From a virus: a stretch of 35,098 nucleotides of DNA. Each line of letters starts with the position of its first letter. Within the stretch, counting starts at the first letter, position 1. This document shows positions 1-7,529 of this stretch, piece after piece. The position numbers and the translations under genes were made by a program. The stretch spans positions 1 through 35,098 of IMG/VR virus record IMGVR_UViG_3300049830_000128; one strand, 5' to 3'. The notes beneath the pieces are model-generated. The model was not told the DNA's origin, searched no databases, and worked only from the letters and a program-made list of their open reading frames with translations.

Positions 1-123
1 ACCCAACCGGGGATTAGTGGTCTTGCTAACGGGGGTAGCGGTGGTTCCGGAGCTTCCAATGTAGGCGCGTTTGGCGGTGACGGCGCGGATGGATATATAA
101 TAGTAGAAGAATTTTATAACTAA
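1..123 (+). CDS. Tail fibre / adhesin, C-terminal end (partial)
   Basis: Only the last 40 codons are inside the window. The frame is fixed by the TAA at 121-123 and is open to the left edge. The peptide is glycine-rich, with runs such as GGSGGSGASN and GGDGADG, and ends in the hydrophobic/acidic tail GYIIVEEFYN. Glycine-rich C-termini ending this way are common on phage receptor-binding tail proteins, where they form polyglycine bundles or loops that contact the host surface. It lies directly upstream of the lysis genes, the usual place for the last tail gene. The function is inferred from composition and position only, because the diagnostic N-terminus is outside the window. Confidence 0.6.
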   Translation, partial: TQPGISGLANGGSGGSGASNVGAFGGDGADGYIIVEEFYN

Positions 124-136
124 AAAGGAGCGGGTA

Positions 137-376
137 ATGCCTGACATTCACTTAGATTTAGTAGCTTTAATATTAGCCGCGATTTTTGGTGTTATGTCTC
201 ACGCCACTCTAAAAGCAAAACTTAACTCACTCGAAGAAGATCGAAAAATTCTTTGGAAGAAAGTCGAAGGCATCATCGAAAAACATGATGCCTTAGATGA
301 GAAAATAGTCAGCCAACTAACCTCCATTCGCGAAAGTTTGGCGCGTATGGAAGGCAGAATGAACCCAAACAGTTAA
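137..376 (+). CDS. Small membrane protein with coiled coil, lysis cassette
   Basis: A 79-residue protein. Residues about 5-25 form one hydrophobic segment (VALILAAIFGVMSHATL). The remainder is charged and heptad-like, consistent with a helical or coiled-coil domain, giving a single-anchor topology. The start has a clear Shine-Dalgarno (AAAAGGAG) upstream of ATG 137. It sits between the tail-fibre end and a two-helix membrane protein, the normal place for holin or spanin genes. It could be a pinholin-like protein, an antiholin or an inner-membrane spanin. Nothing in the sequence chooses between these. Confidence 0.7.
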   Translation: MPDIHLDLVALILAAIFGVMSHATLKAKLNSLEEDRKILWKKVEGIIEKHDALDEKIVSQLTSIRESLARMEGRMNPNS

Positions 377-386
377 GGTAGGTACT

Positions 387-569
387 ATGGATAGCAAAAG
401 CCCATTTTTATCGAAAACATTGTGGATCAATTTATTGATGGCGATCTTCGCTTTCATCCCGGTTGTTGGGACTTACGTTTCAGCACACCCTGAAATCTTC
501 ATGTTCGGATTCTCCGCTATAAATATCGTTCTTCGTTTAATCACGAAAAAAGAAATTTCAATTAGTTAA
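387..569 (+). CDS. Putative holin, two transmembrane helices
   Basis: A 60-residue protein with two predicted membrane helices, at about residues 11-30 (TLWINLLMAIFAFIPVVGTY) and 35-52 (PEIFMFGFSAINIVLRLITK), and a short lysine-rich end. This size, the two-helix hairpin and the motif NIVLRLITK match a common class of short phage holin-like proteins. A holin would form inner-membrane lesions to let lysis enzymes out or to collapse the membrane potential. The start ATG follows AAGGTAGGTACT. It is spaced 10 bp after the preceding gene, so the two are probably co-translated. Holin is a family-level inference and no catalytic signature exists. Confidence 0.65.
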   Translation: MDSKSPFLSKTLWINLLMAIFAFIPVVGTYVSAHPEIFMFGFSAINIVLRLITKKEISIS

Positions 570-583
570 TCCAAGGACGGAGA

Positions 584-629
584 GGGGCAGTGGACGCACC
601 CGACATGATCCGGTCGACCCCACTGCCCC
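584..629 (+). repeat. Perfect 10-bp inverted repeat between lysis genes
   Basis: GGGGCAGTGG at 584-593 is matched by CCACTGCCCC at 620-629, with a 26-nt loop that contains its own CGAC/GTCG mini-stem (601-604 and 613-616). No T-run follows, and a strong ribosome-binding site for the gene at 646 starts just downstream. It is therefore more likely an mRNA structure (stability, attenuation or translation control) than an intrinsic terminator. Confidence 0.7.
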
Positions 630-645
630 GATTTAAAGGAGAAAT

Positions 646-885
646 ATGGCCGAGCTTATTTTACAAATCATCGAAGGCTCTCTTACCTTAATTAATAAAA
701 TTACGCCTGATGAGGCTACTCGTATCAAAAATCGCATTTTGGACTATAGGAGGGCATGGGATGCAGAATTTGCAAAAGGTGAAAATCGTGACGACGCTAG
801 GCTTGCTGAGCTTGATCGTGAATTGCGCGACATTGGCCAGCTATTTCTTGCCACAATTAACGGACCGTCAACTCCGAGTAGTTAA
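646..885 (+). CDS. Small helical protein of the lysis region
   Basis: A 79-residue protein with no signal peptide or obvious membrane segment. It is mostly charged helix (EATRIKNRILDYRRAWDAEF, then RLAELDRELRDIGQL) with a short serine/proline tail. The Shine-Dalgarno AAAGGAG lies 5 nt before ATG 646. Similar short helical proteins occur in phage lysis cassettes next to holins, but their role is not established. Its last 125 bp overlap the gene starting at 761 in another frame, an arrangement that recalls overlapping lysis genes. Confidence 0.7.
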   Translation: MAELILQIIEGSLTLINKITPDEATRIKNRILDYRRAWDAEFAKGENRDDARLAELDRELRDIGQLFLATINGPSTPSS

Positions 886-1060
886 GTTACCGGGGGCTGC
901 GTGCGCTGTGACTGAGTTTCGTTGGTATGAAACTTATGGTTTGTTCCATCTCCGTTCGCGCGAACGCTTGGAACATGATTTTGACTTCTCCAAAGATGAG
1001 GACATTAAAAAATTCAACCAAATGGGGTTTGATTGCGGCGTTAGGAAAAGACCGCAATGA
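761..1060 (+). CDS. Nested/overlapping small membrane-anchored protein, spanin-like position
   Basis: A 99-residue protein read in a different frame from the gene at 646-885, overlapping its last 125 bp. I chose ATG 761 because AGGAGG stands 7 nt before it. A longer start at 710 lacks such support. Residues about 8-30 are hydrophobic (IVTTLGLLSLIVNCATLASY) and include a Cys in a lipobox-like context (LIVNC). The C-terminal half is soluble and charged, ending FDCGVRKRPQ. An N-terminal anchor plus soluble domain plus out-of-frame overlap resembles spanin genes, but no homology was recognised. If the overlap is not real, GTG 908 would be an alternative start. Confidence 0.5.
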   Translation: MQNLQKVKIVTTLGLLSLIVNCATLASYFLPQLTDRQLRVVKLPGAACAVTEFRWYETYGLFHLRSRERLEHDFDFSKDEDIKKFNQMGFDCGVRKRPQ

Positions 1061-1458
1061 ATATCAACCTTACGAGAACGGACTTTCGTGAGGATGGGAT
1101 ATTTGGTTTTATATCGGACGAGAAATTTAATTTCTTGTTCGTGACCTTAGAACACTCCTATTCAAACATCCCTAAACTTCCGCCGGGTGAGTATATCTGT
1201 AAAAGGGGTATTCATAGACTTCATGATCTAGTGGACTTTGAAGCGTTTGAAGTAATGGACGTTCCCGGACACACAGGGATTTTATTTCACGTTGGAAATT
1301 ACAATGAAAACTCTGACGGGTGTATTCTGCTTGGAATGGGCTTGGGATATAAAAGTAATGGGATTGGTAGAATGATCATGGATAGCGGGAAAGCTTTCAA
1401 TAAGTTTATGATCCTACAAAAAGACTGTGATGAATTTAACCTGAACGTGGAGGCATGA
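1057..1458 (+). CDS. DUF5675-family protein, possible peptidoglycan-active enzyme
   Basis: A 133-residue protein starting in an ATGA overlap with the preceding gene. It opens with a beta-rich region (FGFISDEKFNFLFVTLEHSY, then LPPGEYICKR) typical of DUF5675 proteins found in phages and lysis loci. Residues 78-90 read HVGNYNENSDGCI, that is H-x-G-N-x4-S-x-G-C-I. This resembles the catalytic His/Cys signature of YkuD-type L,D-transpeptidases (HG...S.GC). The sequence shows the motif. Enzymatic activity on murein is inferred. With no classical endolysin in the window, it is the best candidate for a cell-wall enzyme. It overlaps the next gene by 4 bp. Confidence 0.7.
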   Translation: MNINLTRTDFREDGIFGFISDEKFNFLFVTLEHSYSNIPKLPPGEYICKRGIHRLHDLVDFEAFEVMDVPGHTGILFHVGNYNENSDGCILLGMGLGYKSNGIGRMIMDSGKAFNKFMILQKDCDEFNLNVEA

Positions 1459-2030
1459 TGAAAAATTTAAAAGTGTATTTGGCGTTAGTCCTAATCTTAA
1501 TTAACGGGTGTACTACTTCAAAAATACTACCTGATGTGTCCATCAATCCGCCCGGAAGTCCGACGCCAAGTACTTCTCCCGGTAGTGTGCCCGTTATCAA
1601 TTTAGGAAACATTAACTCGGGCGGTTTGGTAATTGACGTGATTCAAAACGGAGGGAAGCTTGCAAACAAAATGCTCGCATCCGACTGTTTTAGATTGGCC
1701 CTATTAGATTCTCACTTCACAGAGACGAATGGATTAAAGCCCGCTGATATTTGGGCATTGATGATCAAAGAAGTGCTCACTTTGGACGTGGAAGTTTTTT
1801 ACGGGTCTTACGCCCAAAACCATTTCTCCAAAACAATGGGGTATGAAAATGACAATGAACCGGGGAAGGTTTACGCAAATTCTTATTTTATTTACACTGC
1901 TTATGATTTTGGGGATCTACTTGTGCATGAATGGGCGCATAAGCTTGGTTTCACTCATTATCAGGTGAAAGAGACTTCTGTTCCTTACGGGATGAACAGT
2001 ATCTATGAAAGCTGTAGTCCGAGAATTTAG
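1455..2030 (+). CDS. Lipoprotein with metzincin-type zinc metalloprotease motif
   Basis: A 191-residue precursor. Residues 1-18 are a lipoprotein signal (basic MMKN-LK, hydrophobic core, lipobox LING before Cys19), followed by a proline/serine linker. The C-terminal domain carries HEWAHKLGFTH at 158-168, a full HExxHxxGxxH zinc motif, with a following SVPYGMN (Met180) that could serve as the Met-turn of metzincins. This predicts a membrane-tethered zinc peptidase acting in the periplasm or at the outer membrane. It starts in ATGATGA, overlapping the previous stop, and ends with TAG, a stop codon little used in this window. The role in lysis or lysogenic conversion is open. Confidence 0.7.
   Translation: MMKNLKVYLALVLILINGCTTSKILPDVSINPPGSPTPSTSPGSVPVINLGNINSGGLVIDVIQNGGKLANKMLASDCFRLALLDSHFTETNGLKPADIWALMIKEVLTLDVEVFYGSYAQNHFSKTMGYENDNEPGKVYANSYFIYTAYDFGDLLVHEWAHKLGFTHYQVKETSVPYGMNSIYESCSPRI
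1695..1705 (+). repeat. Dispersed motif copy (TTGGCCYTATT)
   Basis: TTGGCCCTATT, preceded by GA so that the longer form GATTGGCCCTATT is intact. It lies inside the metalloprotease coding sequence. It is the leftmost copy of the dispersed asymmetric motif discussed in the findings. Confidence 0.6.
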
Positions 2031-2196
2031 ATTCAACCCACATAGGGATTTGAGATTGAGGAAACGATTCTTTCATCGCTGTCACGATTTCACGAACCGT
2101 TTCCTCTCTTATCATTGCCGCAGCAAATTCATCGCCATCGGCAAAGTATTTTTTATTTCTTAGTAACTGGAGTAAGTTTATTCGCTCTAGGGTCAT
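1951..2196 (-). CDS. Small protein downstream of integrase, convergent overlap
   Basis: An 81-residue leftward ORF whose ATG lies inside the last codons of the integrase in another frame. It runs 80 bp into the 3' end of the convergent metalloprotease gene. The first 57 residues look protein-like (RNKKYFADGDEFAAAMIREE followed by an amphipathic helix). The last 24 are antisense to the peptidase and may be fortuitous. Its position after the integrase would suit an accessory lysogeny gene, but no excisionase motif is visible. No strong ribosome-binding site is seen. Treat it as possible rather than certain. Confidence 0.4.
   Translation of the reverse strand: MTLERINLLQLLRNKKYFADGDEFAAAMIREETVREIVTAMKESFPQSQIPMWVESKFSDYSFHRYCSSRKEQKSLSPDNE
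2058..2106. repeat. 9-bp inverted repeat at the convergent gene junction
   Basis: GAGGAAACG at 2058-2066 and CGTTTCCTC at 2098-2106 are perfect inverted repeats 31 nt apart, between the rightward lysis genes and the leftward integrase operon. It could be a bidirectional transcription stop without a clear U-tract, or part of an attachment region, since attP often adjoins the integrase. The sequence alone does not decide. Confidence 0.45.
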
Positions 2197-3307
2197 TTTT
2201 AGCCCCGATCATGGTTTGGATACAATCAGCGATAGAATCTACCGCTCGAAACTTCGAGTCTTGCATGAGCTTGGCGTAAATCTTTGTCGTTTGTGTACTT
2301 TTATGATTAAGAATTTCGGATATAACCCCAACATCTTGGCCGTGGCTTAGTCCGATTGTGGCGAAGGTGCGTCTGAAGTCTCTTGCCCAAAGATCGTTGC
2401 ACCCCGCCTCTTTTCTAATAGCCTGCCAAAAATCACGCGGAAATTTGATTCCCGTAAGGGTCTTATCGGCACTAATTTCAACCTTGTCGAGGATTGATAA
2501 AGCTTGGCTTGGTAGGATAACTTGTTCTTCTTCTCCGGTTGAGGCTGTGCTTTTTCCTTTGAAAGTGAGGACGCCATATTCACGATCGCCCGCTCGAACT
2601 CTAACGAGGCAATCGTGAGTCGCACGTTCTATGCTTCTTGGTCTAGCTCCTGTGAATATGAGCAAATATATAAAAGCGACTGCCTGAGGCTTTCCTTGTG
2701 CTTCGCGATTGAGGATGGATAAAATCTTTGTGAGTTCTTCTTTGGTTGCATATCGTTTGCGCTTTCGTTCTTTAAAAGTTTTTACCCCAATACACGGGTT
2801 TTGTCCGCGAGATAAAATCCCGTCTTCAATAGCATAATTAAACATTTTAGAAAGAATCTCTAAAGAACGATTTCCGGCGTAGACGTTGTCCTCGTAAGAT
2901 TTATGCCAACCGCGAATTTCCTTTTGGGAAATTGCCGAAAGTTTCCGACGTCCGAAAGGCTTCTTTATGTTTCGTAACCAATTACCGGCTACTTCCCGGC
3001 TCCAACCCGACTCTTTAAACTGTTTCTTACCCCAATGCTCGATCCAAACCTTGTCAAAAAGAGCATCAACGGTGATTTCAGCCCGTTTTACATCCCATTC
3101 ACCCTTTGGGTCTTCCCCAAGAGCCACGCGTTCTAGTAGCATCCGGCAGCGTTTACGGGCTTCAGCTAGGCTGATTTTGCCTACCTCGCCGATCTTTGGC
3201 CTGCGCTGAACATTATCCCGCGTGCGGTAATACAGCATATAAACCGATTTTGAATCGAAGTGCCTTGTGTGAAGCCCGCGAACATTAGTATCCCAAGTGA
3301 CTTTCAT
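2153..3307 (-). CDS. int: Tyrosine recombinase / phage integrase
   Basis: A 384-residue integrase counted from the ATG at 3307. A longer start at 3394 would overlap the PrimPol gene and lacks support. The order is an N-terminal arm-type domain with a basic face, a core-binding domain at about 80-175, and a catalytic domain at about 185-360. Visible catalytic residues are Arg222 in FTGARPRSIE, Lys250 or Lys252 in the beta hairpin, Arg312 in ARDFRRTFAT, His335 in ILNHKS, and nucleophile Tyr344 in TTKIYAKL. The usual His three residues before the second Arg is Arg309, as in some P2/P4-like integrases. It would integrate and excise the phage at an att site. This is the main evidence for a temperate lifestyle. 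Confidence 0.93.
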   Translation of the reverse strand: MKVTWDTNVRGLHTRHFDSKSVYMLYYRTRDNVQRRPKIGEVGKISLAEARKRCRMLLERVALGEDPKGEWDVKRAEITVDALFDKVWIEHWGKKQFKESGWSREVAGNWLRNIKKPFGRRKLSAISQKEIRGWHKSYEDNVYAGNRSLEILSKMFNYAIEDGILSRGQNPCIGVKTFKERKRKRYATKEELTKILSILNREAQGKPQAVAFIYLLIFTGARPRSIERATHDCLVRVRAGDREYGVLTFKGKSTASTGEEEQVILPSQALSILDKVEISADKTLTGIKFPRDFWQAIRKEAGCNDLWARDFRRTFATIGLSHGQDVGVISEILNHKSTQTTKIYAKLMQDSKFRAVDSIADCIQTMIGAKNDPRANKLTPVTKK

Positions 3308-3338
3308 AAACGCACCGTACCATAGAAGGTTGTGGGTA

Positions 3339-5522
3339 TCAAGCCCAATCGGATCGGTACCCGATGTATGTATCCCAATCCATTCTAGCCTCAACTAGAA
3401 GCGGTAATTTGTAGTGGCGAATGAAGTTCACTTTATCTTTACGATGAGTGACATCTTTAAGCCCCGGAATAAGTTCACGAAGTTCTTTGCCAATAGCGGA
3501 ATCGGTCGGAACGCGAGAGTGAATTGCCCGGTCTTTGTAGTACTGCCTTATTGAGCTTTGAATTGTGCTTCTTGGTATTTCTACCGGCCATCCTTCTTGG
3601 TGACCTAATTTATAGATATTTTGTTCCTGCAAACAGTGAACCCACCATTGCTGAATCGGGGTCAGACTGTTCATTTTTTGTTCATAAAGCCCTTCAGTAT
3701 TTGGGGCGCGGCTTACTTTGAAGTTTGAAATATCACGATCCAAAAGATAACGAAGCAAATATTGGTATCCGCCCGCCTCCATGTTTTCGCGCATTTTTTG
3801 AAAGAAATCTAAATTCTGTTTCTTCCCGTTTCCCACTTCAAAAACGGCGAAGCGTCGTTCGTCGTTACTAGCCGGGATCAACCATTTCTCATTACCTATA
3901 ATTACGGTACGAGTACAATTTTCAACCGTATAACTTTCTTTCCCTTTATGTTCAATCGCGTGGCGAGTGCCGGTGATTAATCCTTTGAGTACGCCTTCAG
4001 ATTGTTTGTCTCCGCTCCAAAAGGCTTCGTCGAGAACGCACATAAGATTATTTTCAAAATGCCCGTTAAAATTACCAACGAGATAGCGTTTATCAGAAGT
4101 AAGAAAGAAATGGCTGCCAAGCAAAGCCCCAATACGTTCAACCAGTGCATTCTTACCAACCCCTTTTTCACCCCAAAAAACGAGTGCTACTAACGGCAAT
4201 TCCCACGGCTTTTGGATAAGATGGGCGAAATAATTCATAAGCCATTCAAATGAACTGACATCCCCTTTGCAGACATTCTCAAGTGCATGATCCGAAAACG
4301 CTTTAAGGGCGTCTTGCATGACCTTCGTAGGCTTTTCATCTTTTGGTAACGGATCATACGCAAAACCTCTCCATAAGTTGTAAAATCCCGTTGGTGTTTC
4401 TTGCCCGGGCTTAAAACAAATCCCATCATAAGAACGCCTGCGCGCACTTGCCATCCAAACTTGAGTGGCGGCTTTAGGTTTATCATTGTGAATCATCATG
4501 AAAGACGCCTTCATTTTATGAAATGACTGTTCGTTCATGTGTTCTAGTTTGAAATGCCCGCTAGAATCTAGCCCCTCTCTGAGGATATGATGCCCGCCTC
4601 CCGCAGTAACGAAGGCAAATGTTTCGTTGAGAATGTCGATTTCGTCTTTTTCTTCTTCTTCGATTTCTGTTTCAATGTCTTTGAAATCCGCTTCAGCGGT
4701 GTTCGACCCCACTGCGCTTTTGCTACTTCGATAAGCACTCGTAATAATAGTGCCAAGCTCCGACATAGACCAAGGGGGTAGGCAACGAGGGTTGTAATGC
4801 TCAAGCGCAAGTTCCATGCAATCAATCTGAGATACGCCGCGATCCTTAGCATTTGCCATAACGAGAAAGGTAGTGTTATTCCCGCCTTCTCCTTCAATCG
4901 CAGGCGGGGCTTCGTGAAGAAAATAGTGGGTGACTGACGCGATTGCACGATCGCGATTAATAGTTTTTGGGGCTTCTTTTTTCTCGTGTTTGACGCCTTC
5001 GGCGCAATGAGTTTTGAGCCATTCTTCCGCTTCTTGGAATTGTTCTTCATCGCTTGTGTATTCCTTTCCTTCTATGATTGAGCCCGCGCCTACGATGTAT
5101 CCACCTTGGGCGCGAATATCTAACCCATCGCCTATGAATGAAACACTGTTTTTAGCGGGTTTATCCGTCCAATAAATATAATGGTATCCACCTGTGGGCG
5201 TTTTTTGAGTGCGTGTTTTAGGGAAAAGAATGCCCTTTAATTCTAATTCTACGATTGATTGTGAGCCTTTTTTCTTGGCCTTATTGTCCACGTCTACCAC
5301 GATTAAATGTTTGTCATCGCCAAAGCACGAAGTTGATATTCCAATATTATAAGGTTGTTCGATTTCCATAACAGGGTCGACCCAAAAAGACCTAATCTTG
5401 TCAGGATTACGCGTCGCCACTTCTGGAAAATCAAAAATAGCGGGGAGTTTTGAATTTGGTTGTAATGGAAAGACGTGAAAGCCTTGTTCTGCTAAGGCCA
5501 AAGCCTTTTTAAGTAAACTCAT
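3339..5522 (-). CDS. PrimPol-type primase fused to phage helicase domain
   Basis: A 727-residue protein from ATG 5522, which has GGGGA upstream. A TTG four codons earlier is less likely. The N-terminal domain (about 1-170) is a bifunctional primase/polymerase of the archaeo-eukaryotic type, with metal ligands D77 and D79 in VVDVDNK and the TPTGGYHYIY segment (His114). An acidic linker lies at about 280-300. The C-terminal part is a phage D5/DUF5906-like ATPase with Walker A GEKGVGKN (451-458) and Walker B LMCVLDEAF (D498, E499). It would prime and unwind DNA for the adjacent PolA. The gene begins 12 bp after the polA stop, suggesting coupled expression. Confidence 0.92.
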   Translation of the reverse strand: MSLLKKALALAEQGFHVFPLQPNSKLPAIFDFPEVATRNPDKIRSFWVDPVMEIEQPYNIGISTSCFGDDKHLIVVDVDNKAKKKGSQSIVELELKGILFPKTRTQKTPTGGYHYIYWTDKPAKNSVSFIGDGLDIRAQGGYIVGAGSIIEGKEYTSDEEQFQEAEEWLKTHCAEGVKHEKKEAPKTINRDRAIASVTHYFLHEAPPAIEGEGGNNTTFLVMANAKDRGVSQIDCMELALEHYNPRCLPPWSMSELGTIITSAYRSSKSAVGSNTAEADFKDIETEIEEEEKDEIDILNETFAFVTAGGGHHILREGLDSSGHFKLEHMNEQSFHKMKASFMMIHNDKPKAATQVWMASARRRSYDGICFKPGQETPTGFYNLWRGFAYDPLPKDEKPTKVMQDALKAFSDHALENVCKGDVSSFEWLMNYFAHLIQKPWELPLVALVFWGEKGVGKNALVERIGALLGSHFFLTSDKRYLVGNFNGHFENNLMCVLDEAFWSGDKQSEGVLKGLITGTRHAIEHKGKESYTVENCTRTVIIGNEKWLIPASNDERRFAVFEVGNGKKQNLDFFQKMRENMEAGGYQYLLRYLLDRDISNFKVSRAPNTEGLYEQKMNSLTPIQQWWVHCLQEQNIYKLGHQEGWPVEIPRSTIQSSIRQYYKDRAIHSRVPTDSAIGKELRELIPGLKDVTHRKDKVNFIRHYKLPLLVEARMDWDTYIGYRSDWA
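5275..5285 (+). repeat. Dispersed motif copy (TTGGCCYTATT)
   Basis: TTGGCCTTATT on the + strand, inside the leftward PrimPol gene where it encodes part of NKAKK. It is one of the copies lacking the GA upstream extension. Confidence 0.5.
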
Positions 5523-5534
5523 GTTGATCCCCAA

Positions 5535-7514
5535 TCATTTTCTATATCTCTTGCCTTGCCATCCTTCGGCATCAATCGGAAAGCCCTTCGCCCATGAAGG
5601 GACTTCACTCATAATCTTTTCAAATTCTTGTAATGACGTTTTGCCGGTTTCGACTTCGCAGACGATTTCGTCATGGGCGTGCATGACAACGGGAAAGCCC
5701 CGTTCCTCGAAGCGCATGATGGCTTCTGCTAATATATCCCTACACAAACTTTGTGTAATGTTCTCAGAAAGCGAACCCCCATAATGTTTGGCGCGTTCCC
5801 AAACCCTCGTAACTGAGTTTTCAGTCATGTAGGTTAGGCCCATTTTCTTTGAGCCCCACGGCGTTTCAATTTCTTCGATGTTAGGATAAGGGTAGCAAAG
5901 GATTCCGCCCGATGGCAACAAACACCATAAGAAAGACCCCTCGACCACAAACTTTACTTCGCGCCCTTTTGGACCGGCTTCCGACTGCGTACCGGGGAAC
6001 TCGACCGCGCTGATCGCGGCTTCTTCGAGCGCGTACCAATACTTAACGATTTGCGGGTTCGCCGCGCGCCATTTGTTTTTAATTTCTTCGGCTTCTTCGT
6101 CACTAACAACAACTCCATATCCTTTCGCCATTTGTTGAAAAGCGCCTTTTCCTCCACCGTAACCAAGTGCCAAAACGGCGACTTTTCCAATTTGTCTTTG
6201 AGCTTTATTAACGTCCGCAATGGGGATTCTATAAATTCCGCTCGCTGCATGTTCATAAATTTTCCCATTCCCTCTAAATATTTCTAAGATCGATTCTTGG
6301 CCTGAAAGCCACGCCAAACCCCGCGCTTCAATGGCCGAAAAGTCTGCGCACATTAATTCGCATCCATCTTTTGCAATGATCATTGAGCGCAGACAATCAG
6401 AAAGGACGGTCATCGGGGATCCGTACACAATCTCCATGTAATCGCGAGCGTGTGGTTTTCCTAATTGCTCAACCACTTTTTCAATCTGTTCATGCTTCAT
6501 GGTGGGGCGAGGAAAATTTTGTAACTGCAATCTTCTCCCCGCCCAACGCCGCGTGTGTGCTGCGGTAAACTGAAAACAATTCCGAACGCGACCGTCATCA
6601 CAAGCGCCGTTGATCATGGCCTCATATTTTGCGGTAGAACTTTTGGCCGCTTCTTGTCTGATCTCAAGCGCCCGCCTAACGTCGTTTGGAATGTCTGAGC
6701 GTAATAAATTTGTTACGGCAGCTTTATCGATAGAATCTGCCTCAATTCTCCGGGTTTTTAGCCATTCTTTAAATTGTTGGTGGGCATTATAAGTGCTCAC
6801 CCCGTTTGCAGTCACTTGTTGGAGTTCTGAGCGTAATCTTTTTTGTTCAAACGTCACGATCTCAAGCGCAGCTTTTGCCTTCTCTACATCAACCTTGATT
6901 CCGCGCTGATTAATGTAATGGTCTACAATCCAAAGGGCACGTTCTTTGGTTGAGATTGGTTTTAAAGTTTTATAAAGGGCGCGCTCAACTTCAACGTCGA
7001 CGGCGCAGTAATCGTACATTTTTCTAAACTTGTCGGGGTATTCAGATCGTTCGTACCAAGTGAGGGGGCTCTTTGTTCGGGGCTGAGAAAGTTGGAGCAT
7101 AACTCTACCCCCCGCCAAATCTTTAGTGTGGGACAATCCGACTGCCGATGAACTCTTATCGAGCGAACCGGGAATGCCCATCGCATAGGCATAGATCATC
7201 GTATCGTAGCACTGTTCTATTTTTAATTTTGGCCAACCATATTTTAAATGGCAAACGTGGAACCAAACGGGGACTTCAAATCCCCCAATATTGTGCCCGA
7301 CAACATCGCAACCTTCCTCAATGGCGAATAATAAATCAAATGGGGCAGGATCGCCAAATTTCCACATTTGTACGGGTTCGTCGTTAAAAGCATAACCAAG
7401 ACACAAAACCTCTGTAGTCGAGTGACGAGCGTAAACGTCAGACCCGCAAGCCTTCAGATCGCACGCACTCTTTGTCTCGAAGTCGATATAAACGGTGTCT
7501 CGTGTCTTGGTCAT
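5535..7514 (-). CDS. polA: Family A DNA polymerase
   Basis: A 659-residue replicative polymerase from ATG 7514. An upstream ATG would extend it into the SSB gene, and AAGG just before ATG 7514 is a better ribosome site. An N-terminal 3'-5' exonuclease domain starts with YIDFETK (D11, E13) and contains VVGHNIGGFE. The polymerase domain has motif A CADFSAIEARG (D391), motif B RQIGKVAVLALGYGGG (R440, K444) and motif C MHAHDEIVCE (H614, D615, E616), all with catalytic residues present. It is the phage DNA polymerase working with the neighbouring SSB, PrimPol-helicase and nuclease. The order DUF2800-DUF2815-polA is a common phage replication cassette. Confidence 0.95.
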   Translation of the reverse strand: MTKTRDTVYIDFETKSACDLKACGSDVYARHSTTEVLCLGYAFNDEPVQMWKFGDPAPFDLLFAIEEGCDVVGHNIGGFEVPVWFHVCHLKYGWPKLKIEQCYDTMIYAYAMGIPGSLDKSSSAVGLSHTKDLAGGRVMLQLSQPRTKSPLTWYERSEYPDKFRKMYDYCAVDVEVERALYKTLKPISTKERALWIVDHYINQRGIKVDVEKAKAALEIVTFEQKRLRSELQQVTANGVSTYNAHQQFKEWLKTRRIEADSIDKAAVTNLLRSDIPNDVRRALEIRQEAAKSSTAKYEAMINGACDDGRVRNCFQFTAAHTRRWAGRRLQLQNFPRPTMKHEQIEKVVEQLGKPHARDYMEIVYGSPMTVLSDCLRSMIIAKDGCELMCADFSAIEARGLAWLSGQESILEIFRGNGKIYEHAASGIYRIPIADVNKAQRQIGKVAVLALGYGGGKGAFQQMAKGYGVVVSDEEAEEIKNKWRAANPQIVKYWYALEEAAISAVEFPGTQSEAGPKGREVKFVVEGSFLWCLLPSGGILCYPYPNIEEIETPWGSKKMGLTYMTENSVTRVWERAKHYGGSLSENITQSLCRDILAEAIMRFEERGFPVVMHAHDEIVCEVETGKTSLQEFEKIMSEVPSWAKGFPIDAEGWQGKRYRK

Positions 7515-7518
7515 TACA

Positions 7519-7529
7519 TTGGCCTTATT
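7519..7529 (+). repeat. Dispersed motif copy at the SSB/polA junction
   Basis: On the minus strand this copy reads AATAAGGCCAA. It simultaneously supplies the TAA stop of the DUF2815 gene and the AAGG ribosome-binding site of polA. The same arrangement recurs at 14155-14165. Confidence 0.65.

Noticed and set aside
2153-3307. Loss of the second catalytic His in the integrase (ARDFRRT)
   Set aside because: Arg at this position occurs in P2/P4-like integrases, so it is not evidence of inactivation.
4568-5050. Long minus-strand frame inside the PrimPol gene
   Set aside because: It is a low-complexity, Lys/Leu-rich shadow of the real gene, with no ribosome site and no conserved pattern.
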